33,046 nt of DNA, from contig CALLUJ010000126.1 in NCBI GenBank assembly GCA_938011245.1, positions 1-33,046 of the forward strand, read 5' to 3'. The position numbers and the translations under genes are program-made. Positions within the stretch are counted from its first letter, which is position 1. Each line of letters starts with the position of its first letter. The notes under the pieces were generated by a model, which did no database searches, was not told where the DNA came from, and saw only the letters and a program-made list of their open reading frames with translations. This stretch comes from an uncultured Aquimarina sp. GTDB taxonomy: Bacteria > Bacteroidota > Bacteroidia > Flavobacteriales > Flavobacteriaceae. This document shows positions 1-6,991 of this stretch, in pieces.

Positions 1-1
1 A

Positions 2-743
2 GGAACAGTAATGCAATCAAGTAAATTGAGTTTTCAATATTGGTTCATAGCGATGCATTTAATAACCTCTACAAAGAAGAATTTTTCAACCAAAGAAATG
101 CAAAGATAATATAGGATATAAACGATATGAGCCTATCTGGACGATAATGCATAAAATAAGATCAGTGATGGGATTACGAGATGCAGATTATCAATTGTCA
201 AAATGGATTGAACTTGATGAAGGTTTTTTTGAAACGGTTGATATTAACAGAGATAAACAAGCACCTACTAAACGCAGGAGGGGAAGTCAAAAGCAAACAA
301 AAGTATTGGTAATGGTCGAATCTGAACCTAACGATAAAAATACTAACCCGAATAAACCTAATAAAAAAGTAGGCTATCTAAAAATGAAAGTAATTGAAAA
401 CCTAGCTGCAGAAACACTGAATCAAGAAATAGAGAAAAGTGTAGAAGAAGGAACAAATTCTGTGTCAGATGATTATTCAAGCTATAAAAAGATTACTTCA
501 AAAATAGATAATAAAGCGCAAAAAGTAGATAAGAAAAATGTCAATGTGATATTACCATGGGTTCATACAGCAATAAGCAATGCAAAAAGACTATTGTTAG
601 ATGTGCATCATAGAATTGGTAATGATTTTCTTCAAAACTACCTTAACGAGTTCTGTTATAAGTTTAATAGAAGTTATTTTGGTAATCAAACCATGGAAAG
701 GCTCATCATTGCTGGGGTCAATCATCGATGGAATGAACTTTAG
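2..743 (+). pseudogene. IS1595-family (ISXO2-like DDE) transposase, frameshifted and 5' partial
   Basis: The remains of an insertion-sequence transposase enter from the left edge. The first reading frame (2-109) encodes the helix-turn-helix part usually found before the catalytic domain (FQYWFIAMHLITSTKKNFS) and stops at TAA 107-109. The protein resumes one frame over from about 105 (GYKRYEPIWT, then MHKIR at 147) and runs to the stop at 741-743, so about one extra base near 107-113 breaks it. The second part carries the ISXO2-like catalytic domain: acidic DEGFFE near residue 26 of the 147-743 frame, DDYSSY near 108, then a WVHTAISNAK and HHRIGNDFLQ stretch and a C-terminal YKFNRSYF. The N-terminal zinc ribbon expected in this family would lie outside the window. 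As read, the gene cannot make an intact transposase. Family assignment is from motif recognition; subgroup is not determined. Confidence 0.82.
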
Positions 744-764
744 GTGTGCTTAAGGATAAGCATA
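744..764. repeat. Probable right terminal inverted repeat of the IS1595 element
   Basis: Immediately after the transposase stop lies GTGTGCTTAAGGATAAGCAT. IS1595-family elements end in inverted repeats a few bases beyond the transposase, often with a CTTAAGGATAAG-like core. The matching left repeat lies outside the window, so this is inferred from position and resemblance. Confidence 0.5.
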
Positions 765-770
765 TAATTA

Positions 771-1016
771 TTATTTTAAGCTATCTGCCTGAATTTCTTT
801 CACTAAAGAAACCATTCTGCCTGATTTTACAGAACAAAGCAAACTATCTTTAATTGCTATTACTTCTTGTTCTAAATGTTGTGTTATATTATGATCTATA
901 GAATAATTATTAGAAATTGATACTTTAATCCCTAAAGCAACCAATACTATTAACAATGGAAATAATTGCCTTAATTTTCGTGATTGTAAAGGCTTTAAAT
1001 TATCGTTATTTTGCAT
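771..1016 (-). CDS. Small single-pass membrane protein of unknown function
   Basis: I do not recognise this 81-residue protein. A basic N-terminus (residues about 7-17, QSRKLRQ) precedes one hydrophobic segment (about 18-34, LFPLLIVLVALGIKVSI). A polar tail with two Cys-free acidic stretches and a late LLCSVKSGRM follows, suggesting a type II orientation with the tail outside the cytoplasm. It starts 11 bases after the 162-residue gene on the same strand and is the last gene of the conjugation cluster before the IS1595 element. Its stop codon lies only 7 bases from the inferred IS end, so the natural C-terminus may have been cut by that insertion. A role in transfer is inferred from position only. 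Confidence 0.55.
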   Translation of the reverse strand: MQNNDNLKPLQSRKLRQLFPLLIVLVALGIKVSISNNYSIDHNITQHLEQEVIAIKDSLLCSVKSGRMVSLVKEIQADSLK

Positions 1017-1027
1017 AATTATGCTAT

Positions 1028-1516
1028 TTATTTCCTTAATGGTTTAAGTGACGTAGCTGCTTTTTTTATTATTGTATTAGGCTTAGCTACGGTTTTCATT
1101 TTAGACTTCATTGCTTTAGTCTGCTCCGATAATTTTGCTGCAGTACCGCTTATCTCTCCAAATTTTTTAAAATTTACAGCGGTATGTTTTGAACTGTGCT
1201 TTGCACTGGTTGAAAATTCCACCGATCCAGATTTAGAACGTTCTTTATGCGTCGTTTTAGTCTGATTAACCTTTTTACCGACATTTTCCTTATTCTGTTT
1301 TTTATTAACATCCATTCCTCTAAGTTGCTTTATTTGCTTTACTCCTGGAATATTAGGTGTATGTTTTACACTTTTCCTATTTGCTTTTATAACTGGTTTT
1401 GCAAAAAAACCTAAAAACTTTCCTAAACCTGGCAATAGCTTAGATACCGCTTTAAGCGATTTAATCTCTTTTTTTTCAGATTTTTCATCTTTCGATTTAG
1501 TTTTTTCTCTTTCCAT
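1028..1516 (-). CDS. Lys-rich small protein in the conjugation cluster, unknown function
   Basis: The product is 162 residues, extremely basic and largely hydrophilic. It starts with alternating Lys/Glu (MEREKTKSKDEKSEKKE), has a short hydrophobic patch (about residues 27-43, LLPGLGKFLGFFAKPVI) and continues with Lys/Thr/Ser-rich sequence. Its start codon overlaps the stop of the upstream 84-residue gene in a TAATG arrangement (1514-1518), which indicates translational coupling and supports it as a real gene. No known domain is recognised. The composition would fit a nucleic-acid-binding protein, a disordered accessory factor or a substrate of the secretion channel. The C-terminal VNFKKFGEI motif faintly resembles VDFTKMAEL near the end of the Lys-rich protein at 10094-10984, though composition bias could explain that. 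Confidence 0.6.
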   Translation of the reverse strand: MEREKTKSKDEKSEKKEIKSLKAVSKLLPGLGKFLGFFAKPVIKANRKSVKHTPNIPGVKQIKQLRGMDVNKKQNKENVGKKVNQTKTTHKERSKSGSVEFSTSAKHSSKHTAVNFKKFGEISGTAAKLSEQTKAMKSKMKTVAKPNTIIKKAATSLKPLRK

Positions 1517-1770
1517 TATATATTTTTTAAAACCTCTAGTTCTTCTTCTTGTAGAAACACTGACAAATAAAGGTTATAAGAAGCAAGCATTATTAATCCT
1601 ATAAGGATAAAAAAAAGCATTGTATAATTTACTTCTTCTTGGATAGTATAACCTATGACATCACATTTTTTTAATATGCAAAAAAATAATACGGTACTAA
1701 CTATTAAAAACAATGCAAAAACACATCTCAATGCTTTAAGACTAATTACTCTTAACTTAGTTTCTGCCAT
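1516..1770 (-). CDS. Small two-pass membrane protein in the conjugation cluster
   Basis: An 84-residue protein with two predicted membrane segments: residues about 14-31 (CVFALFLIVSTVLFFCIL) and about 50-71 (TMLFFILIGLIMLASYNLYL). A short soluble loop of about 18 residues joins them, and an acidic tail (QEEELEVL) ends the protein. I recognise no family. Its stop overlaps the next start by one base, so it is coupled to the 162-residue Lys-rich protein. It is separated from traN upstream by about 230 bases, so the three small genes could have their own promoter. Small two-pass proteins in this position of conjugative operons are often channel components, but that is only context. Confidence 0.55.
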   Translation of the reverse strand: MAETKLRVISLKALRCVFALFLIVSTVLFFCILKKCDVIGYTIQEEVNYTMLFFILIGLIMLASYNLYLSVFLQEEELEVLKNI

Positions 1771-2001
1771 ATCTCTTATTTTTTAGAGTTAAACCAAGAG
1801 CAGTTATACATTACTCTACCCTACTCCCTAAAAACAAATAAGAAATATAAAACCCTATAAAAATCTTACCTCGTTATTAAATGATCTAGAGTAACATTAG
1901 ATTAATCGAATTCTTGATTCGTCTTCATTGAGGGGTGATTCAAAATCATTGATATTGAATCTATCTCCAAGCTAATCGAAAATCCAATCAATCGTTGTTT
2001 A
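1771..2001. other. Intergenic gap between traN and the small-protein trio, with an inverted repeat
   Basis: The 231 bases hold no convincing gene. An inverted repeat lies at 1937-1961: GATTCAA, an 11-base spacer, TTGAATC. Nearby are further GATT/AATC-rich stretches (around 1895-1920 and 1970-1990). There is no T-run after the repeat, so it looks more like a protein-binding operator than a terminator. Confidence 0.4.
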
Positions 2002-2841
2002 TTAATGCAACACATCTGGGTTAATAATTTTTTTACGAGGAATAGTTATTTGAGTAGATCTTCCTCCATTTTTTTCCAAAATACTTACTTCAACATTTTC
2101 TTTTTCGTTAGGTACAAATTTTTCAAATATAAAGTCATATATCTGTATTCCTCCACTTCCTGATATTTTAGTATTTAAGTTACACTCGCTCACGGGGTAA
2201 ATTACACGCTCTTGATACACTGCGTTTTTAGCAAATTTTTTCTTTTTTTTGTATCTAAATAAGATATGGTCTAGGTCCAAGTCTATAGTCGAAAAGTTTT
2301 TTATAGATACTCTTATAACTATATAGTTTTCTTTATAAAAAATCCCCGTAACACTGGTTAGTAACAAATCGGCGTTGCTTTTAATATTGCATTCGCTTAC
2401 TTGTAATTTAGACTTTACACACAAACTATTAAACAACTCTTGTTGCTTTAAATCTTCCTCTGCTTTGGGGGATATTACTTTGTATCCTGGAGCATCTATA
2501 ACATGAGTAGTTTGGGTAGTAGTACGGTTATAGTTTAAAGGAATAGAGTAGTAATTGCCAGAGGTAGTTAACAACGTTAAATTGGTGCTTTTATACTCTG
2601 GCTTAGCTGTATATCCTCCACCAATATGCTTTACTTTTATAATATTTTCTATAGTATCGGTAACAAAATATCTAGATCCAATATCTAAATACTTTATAGG
2701 TTCATTTAATATAATGTGGGTGGTTTTAATATCGGAGACCTCTATAGGATCTTTCCTTTCTATTACGTTCGATTGTGCAAAAACAGCATTGGCAATAGCT
2801 AACTGTAGTACACTTAAAATGATAAAAACAACTATTCTCAT
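2002..2841 (-). CDS. traN: Conjugative transfer protein TraN (DUF4138, VirB9-like)
   Basis: A 279-residue exported protein. A signal peptide covers residues 1 to about 23 (hydrophobic 3-20, then VFAQS). The following domain matches the TraN/DUF4138 pattern: a TTHIILNEPIKYLDIGS strand, then VKHIGGGY, then TLLTTSGNYYSIPLNY. In the Bacteroidota conjugation system TraN plays the part of VirB9, a periplasmic and outer-membrane component of the channel core. The ATG lies one base after the VirB4 stop (TAAC-ATG), so it is translated with that ATPase. The C-terminal half contains three Cys residues (C142, C151 region and C218 region) that could form disulfides. Family assignment is confident from pattern; the symbol follows the CTnDOT nomenclature. 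Confidence 0.8.
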   Translation of the reverse strand: MRIVVFIILSVLQLAIANAVFAQSNVIERKDPIEVSDIKTTHIILNEPIKYLDIGSRYFVTDTIENIIKVKHIGGGYTAKPEYKSTNLTLLTTSGNYYSIPLNYNRTTTQTTHVIDAPGYKVISPKAEEDLKQQELFNSLCVKSKLQVSECNIKSNADLLLTSVTGIFYKENYIVIRVSIKNFSTIDLDLDHILFRYKKKKKFAKNAVYQERVIYPVSECNLNTKISGSGGIQIYDFIFEKFVPNEKENVEVSILEKNGGRSTQITIPRKKIINPDVLH

Positions 2842-2842
2842 G

Positions 2843-5179
2843 TTAATATTCGTTAATAAATTCGTTAATAGCTAACTTCATATTTTTATGCTGTTTATAT
2901 CTCGAAAAAATAAAAGCATTCTCTTCGGCATTAGAAGTGTAACAAGCATAGCGTTCCTTAGACACATCTATTTTATAAACATTAGAAAAACTTCCTATTT
3001 TCACAAAAACTTCGTGCTTATCGGTAGAGAAAAGCTTGTCTAAGTCTGAGTTTGTAAAGGACAAACTTTCTTGAAATTTATCCTTGGATGCCATTTTCTT
3101 TTTGTGCGATAATAAAATTTGTGTGTCTGTATTATTTATCATCGCAGCACCAGCCGTAGTAGATATTATGTCTTCAATATCCTGAGTAGCAATGGCTATT
3201 TCGCCATAATGTTTCCTCACGGTTTTGTACATGTATTTTATAAAATCGGCCATATCTCCTTTGGAAATAGGTTTCCAACACTCATCTATAAAAATGGATT
3301 TTTTAATGCCTTTTAAGGTTCGTATTTTTTCCATTATAGCATCTATACACAACATCGTTACTAGAGGAAAAAGAATAGGATGATCTTTTATATTATCCAT
3401 CTCAAAGACAATAAAACGCTCTTCTGTTAGAGATATAGGCTCGTCTGAGTTTAGAATATGGCTAAACTTTCCGTCGTAAAATTCTCTTAAAGATAAATCT
3501 AAACTTAACTTATCAAAATATTTTTCCTCATTATACTCCATTCTATTTTCCATAACAAATTCATAAAAAGTATTGAATTTTGGAAATACATCCGTATTTT
3601 TAATATGTAGGTAAAAGGCATCTATGTATAATGATATTATCTGCCGCTCTTCTCTAGAAAACGTGGTATCCCCTTTCCATAAAAACATAATTAACGACGT
3701 TAAAAATTCTTTTTTTTCGTCTTCTACTGTTCCAAAAATATAGAAAGGATTAAATTCTAGCGGCTCGTCAAATTCGTAAGTAAAATACTTACCATTAACT
3801 AAATTACAGAGTTTTTTATAAGAATCTCCAATATCGATCATCACAATATGATGCCCTTGAGTGTAGTATTGAGAAGCTATATGATTAATCAAAAAAGATT
3901 TCCCTGTTCCTGATGGACCAAAAATAAGTCGATTTCTATTTACTATTATTCCTCTTTTTAATGGTTCGTCCCACATGTCTAGTCTAACGGGTGCTCCATT
4001 TTTACGATCACTTACTAGAATACCGTCTTTAAAACTCTCATAATAGCTTTCAAAATTCATTAATGCTGGACATTGCTCAGATATTCCTACAAAACGAAAT
4101 GATTTGGGAATCGTTTTTGCTGCTCCAGGAGCACTTCCCATAAAAGTATCTATTAATCCTAATTTTAGGTGTTTTGGATATACATTTATATCTCTAAAAA
4201 TATTTTCCAATTTATTGCGACTCTTTTTTAAACTAAGTTCATCTTCTTCCCACAGAATCACATTATAATGATGTTTAACAAACTTTAGGTCTTTTTCTAT
4301 ACAGTTATTTACTAAATTGTTTATACTATCGTAGTACAACATATTTTCGTTAGAAAGCACAGCGACACTTTTAAATTGGTTCATTTTAGAACGAATCTCT
4401 TGATCAAACTTTTTTGAATTTTCTATATATACAATTTGATTATATATATGATTACATTCTAGCCCTAAACAATAAGGTTGGGTAAATGGCAAGAAAAAAT
4501 CGGTCTTTTGAGTGGAATAATTTTTATCTCTTATTACATTCTCTAATACTGGAGGCAAATTATTATTAGAAGATATTGCATATATTTCTGCGCTTTTTTT
4601 ACCTAGCTTAATCTTATCGGTTATAGAAATATCGTTTAGTGTATTGGTGCTTTTATTGGATAGTGAAAAAAAATTACTTACTAATCTTAATATTGCATCG
4701 TCTTTTAAGCGAGTAATTTCAAAAAAATCTTTACTCTCTACAAAAGACATACACAGTTTTACATCATTAAAATATTTTTCTAAATTTTCTAAAATTTTCC
4801 TATACCCAGACGGGTTGGAGGCTATACTAGAATTGTTCTTAGTGTTTTTGGTTATAATTATAAAACACTCATGCGTCATGGTAGGTTTTTCGAAATAGTG
4901 AATGTTATCGCTTTTCGATAATATGTCTCCTTTATCCGATAACTTATCTTCTATAGTATCCACAAAAAAATAATCTTGCTTCTGGAAAATAGTATCTTCA
5001 GGAAGCAACCTTAAAATTTTATCGAATATCGTATTAATCTCGTCGATATCTGTTTTACTCAAAGAATATATCTGAGGCAACTTAATTTGGTACATCATAC
5101 TAATGTCCCCTGTTTTGCTTACCAACAAATCGTTTTCCACACAATACAGTGGAAAAATTTTATCAAAACTAGTATCCAT
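2843..5179 (-). CDS. traG: Conjugation ATPase TraG (VirB4 family)
   Basis: A 778-residue ATPase that would energise assembly of the conjugation channel at the inner membrane. The N-terminal 400 residues have the TraG/VirB4 layout, starting with a short FPLYCVENDLLVSKTGDI strand. Walker A (GPSGTGKSF) is at about residue 421, and Walker B (IFIDECW) at about 627, followed by the conserved AIATQDIEDI segment at about 664. All ATPase motifs are intact. It starts 4 bases after traM and is followed at once by traN. Length is slightly below the roughly 800-830 of CTnDOT-type TraG. Bacteroidota TraG is the VirB4 homologue and should not be confused with proteobacterial TraG/VirD4; the true coupling protein here is at 6992-9007. 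Confidence 0.9.
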   Translation of the reverse strand: MDTSFDKIFPLYCVENDLLVSKTGDISMMYQIKLPQIYSLSKTDIDEINTIFDKILRLLPEDTIFQKQDYFFVDTIEDKLSDKGDILSKSDNIHYFEKPTMTHECFIIITKNTKNNSSIASNPSGYRKILENLEKYFNDVKLCMSFVESKDFFEITRLKDDAILRLVSNFFSLSNKSTNTLNDISITDKIKLGKKSAEIYAISSNNNLPPVLENVIRDKNYSTQKTDFFLPFTQPYCLGLECNHIYNQIVYIENSKKFDQEIRSKMNQFKSVAVLSNENMLYYDSINNLVNNCIEKDLKFVKHHYNVILWEEDELSLKKSRNKLENIFRDINVYPKHLKLGLIDTFMGSAPGAAKTIPKSFRFVGISEQCPALMNFESYYESFKDGILVSDRKNGAPVRLDMWDEPLKRGIIVNRNRLIFGPSGTGKSFLINHIASQYYTQGHHIVMIDIGDSYKKLCNLVNGKYFTYEFDEPLEFNPFYIFGTVEDEKKEFLTSLIMFLWKGDTTFSREERQIISLYIDAFYLHIKNTDVFPKFNTFYEFVMENRMEYNEEKYFDKLSLDLSLREFYDGKFSHILNSDEPISLTEERFIVFEMDNIKDHPILFPLVTMLCIDAIMEKIRTLKGIKKSIFIDECWKPISKGDMADFIKYMYKTVRKHYGEIAIATQDIEDIISTTAGAAMINNTDTQILLSHKKKMASKDKFQESLSFTNSDLDKLFSTDKHEVFVKIGSFSNVYKIDVSKERYACYTSNAEENAFIFSRYKQHKNMKLAINEFINEY

Positions 5180-5183
5180 TTGT

Positions 5184-6290
5184 TTATTCTTTTTGTTTAA
5201 TTAATTTTAAAATTTCCTCATTGGATAAACCTCCCCTAGAATATATTCTCTGATTACCTCTTTGCTGACTGGTAAATTTAGGAGCGGCATTTAAACTTTC
5301 TGTTTCTAAGAATGTATCTTCTTTTACACTTAACCACAAATGATATTTGCTGGGTATAAATGCTTTTCTTTTTATAAATAACTCTTCTCCTAACTCTTTT
5401 GCTGTAGATAATAGTGCTATTACTTTAGCTTCGTCTAAGTCTGCTCCATTGCTACTTCCTCCTAGTGGACTGGATTGTGTCCCTCTATTATAGGCATATC
5501 TATATACGTCTTTTGCTACTTTCCCTGGGATTTTAAAAATAGATTTATTGTCTATATGAATACCTTCTCTGGCATCAAAATCGTAAGCTTGTACACCAAT
5601 TCTATATAGCGTATTTCTCCTTCTATACCCCGCTACATCTATATTAATCCTACTATTTGCTCCTTCACTAGAAAAATTAACTAAACCATAAATTACTGCG
5701 CCTTTAGGTATAGTAATACCTGTGGTTTTAAAATACATAGGCTTTTTTAATCTAATACCAATAGTAGAACCATCCGATACCACACCTGCATCTATAGTTT
5801 CTGCTGGTATTAGATTGGTAGTGGATTTATTTTTTTTTGAAGAACTTGCCCCAAAAAAGTAGCTCCCCTTTTGTGGAATAGGCTCTTCTTCTTCTTCTTT
5901 TTTTACTTTTTTTACTTTTTTCTTTTTTGTTGGAACAACTTTATTACTGTAAGCTACTTTGTCAGATTGATATTCTTCTACTTTTTCTAGACTTTTCTGC
6001 AATTCTAAAATCTGTTGTAGCTCGTCGTGGATCTCTTCTTCTTTTTCTTCCTCCAAACTTACAGGTATTTCGTTGGATTGTCCCTTCACAGTTTCTTTAT
6101 CATACATCTGCTTTTTTGTTAAGCTATTTTCTAAATCGGGTTGTGGTGGCGACACAAATTCACCTAAAAAACCTACTCCTTTTTCTTTTAAATCGCTCGA
6201 TTTGAAAACTTTTTGTTTTACAACATAGCCCGAAGCTAGACTTGCCATAAGCCCTACTATTGCTACTAGTATCTTCTTTTTCTTATCCAT
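5184..6290 (-). CDS. traM: Conjugative transfer protein TraM (VirB10-like)
   Basis: A 368-residue inner-membrane-anchored protein. A single membrane segment lies at about residues 7-25 (ILVAIVGLMASLASGYVV) after a Lys-rich start. An acidic coiled-coil-like linker follows (about 80-110, EEEKEEEIHDELQQILELQ), then a Lys/Glu low-complexity stretch (about 120-140). The conserved C-terminal TraM domain starts near residue 160: AGVVSDGSTIGIRL, GITIPKGAVIYGL, RINIDVAGY. This build (short cytoplasmic end, one TM, flexible linker, periplasmic beta domain) is that of VirB10, which links inner-membrane ATPases to the outer-membrane pore. It sits 24 bases after the M23 peptidase gene and 4 bases before traG. 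The assignment to TraM rests on the C-terminal pattern and position. Confidence 0.82.
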   Translation of the reverse strand: MDKKKKILVAIVGLMASLASGYVVKQKVFKSSDLKEKGVGFLGEFVSPPQPDLENSLTKKQMYDKETVKGQSNEIPVSLEEEKEEEIHDELQQILELQKSLEKVEEYQSDKVAYSNKVVPTKKKKVKKVKKEEEEEPIPQKGSYFFGASSSKKNKSTTNLIPAETIDAGVVSDGSTIGIRLKKPMYFKTTGITIPKGAVIYGLVNFSSEGANSRINIDVAGYRRRNTLYRIGVQAYDFDAREGIHIDNKSIFKIPGKVAKDVYRYAYNRGTQSSPLGGSSNGADLDEAKVIALLSTAKELGEELFIKRKAFIPSKYHLWLSVKEDTFLETESLNAAPKFTSQQRGNQRIYSRGGLSNEEILKLIKQKE

Positions 6291-6314
6291 TATTTAAGGG
6301 GGGTATTAATAGTT

Positions 6315-6932
6315 CTACTTTAGCAAAGCTGCTGTCCAGTTGTTAGTTGTATTTTTATTAGCCCTTTTGTTTGGGCTCTTATTATTCTTATTAATTTTTC
6401 TTTTTTTCCCTCCATACTTCTTTAAGTATTTTTTCCAAAAAACAATAGGATCTATAGCTTTATTAAATCTCCTTATTTCAAAATGCAAATGTGGTCCTGT
6501 CGAAAGCCCCGTAGATCCTACGTAGCCTATAACTTGACCTTGCTTTACCTTACCTCCTTTTTTTACTACTGACCTGTGCAAATGCCCGTATAGGCTACTA
6601 TAACTGCCTTTATGCTCAATACGGATATGATTTCCATAACCCGAACTTTTTTTAGATATCTCTACAGTACCCGCACCTACGGCATAAACTGGAGTCCCTA
6701 AATTAGCTACTAAATCTATACCGCAATGAAATTGTTTTTTGCGTTTTATAGGATGCATTCGAACTCCATAGGCAGAAGACACACGCTTAAAATGTTTATT
6801 AGGAATTGGAAAAAAAACTGGTAGCTCTTGATACGTGATTGCGTTTCTTTTGCTTTGAGATACAACAGTATTTACAATGTTCAAAAGAATAAAAAAACAC
6901 AGGGCTGTTTTTAATTTTTTGCTTTTTTTCAT
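6315..6932 (-). CDS. Secreted M23-family (LytM) metallopeptidase, probable conjugation-linked murein hydrolase
   Basis: A 205-residue protein with an N-terminal signal (basic MKKSKKLK, hydrophobic 10-22) and a complete LytM domain at about 55-165. The zinc-binding set is intact: H69 and D73 (FHCGIDL), the GHLH motif with H117 and H119, and HLHFE with H148 and H150. The tail after 170 is very Lys/Asn-rich. M23 enzymes cut peptide cross-links in peptidoglycan. In a conjugation operon such an enzyme would open the wall for the secretion channel, taking the place of VirB1-type transglycosylases. It lies between the coupling protein (59 bases) and TraM (24 bases). Enzyme class is confident; role in transfer is inferred from the operon. 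Confidence 0.88.
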   Translation of the reverse strand: MKKSKKLKTALCFFILLNIVNTVVSQSKRNAITYQELPVFFPIPNKHFKRVSSAYGVRMHPIKRKKQFHCGIDLVANLGTPVYAVGAGTVEISKKSSGYGNHIRIEHKGSYSSLYGHLHRSVVKKGGKVKQGQVIGYVGSTGLSTGPHLHFEIRRFNKAIDPIVFWKKYLKKYGGKKRKINKNNKSPNKRANKNTTNNWTAALLK

Positions 6933-6991
6933 AGTCCAAACTTTATTTTTCCTTTTTATAATAGTTTCGTTTTCTGTAGTATTGTTTCTTT

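Noticed and set aside
1011-1265. Plus-strand hydrophobic frame opposite the Lys-rich 162-residue gene
   Set aside because: Lys-rich genes read backwards give Phe/Leu-rich frames; the minus-strand gene has coupling evidence.
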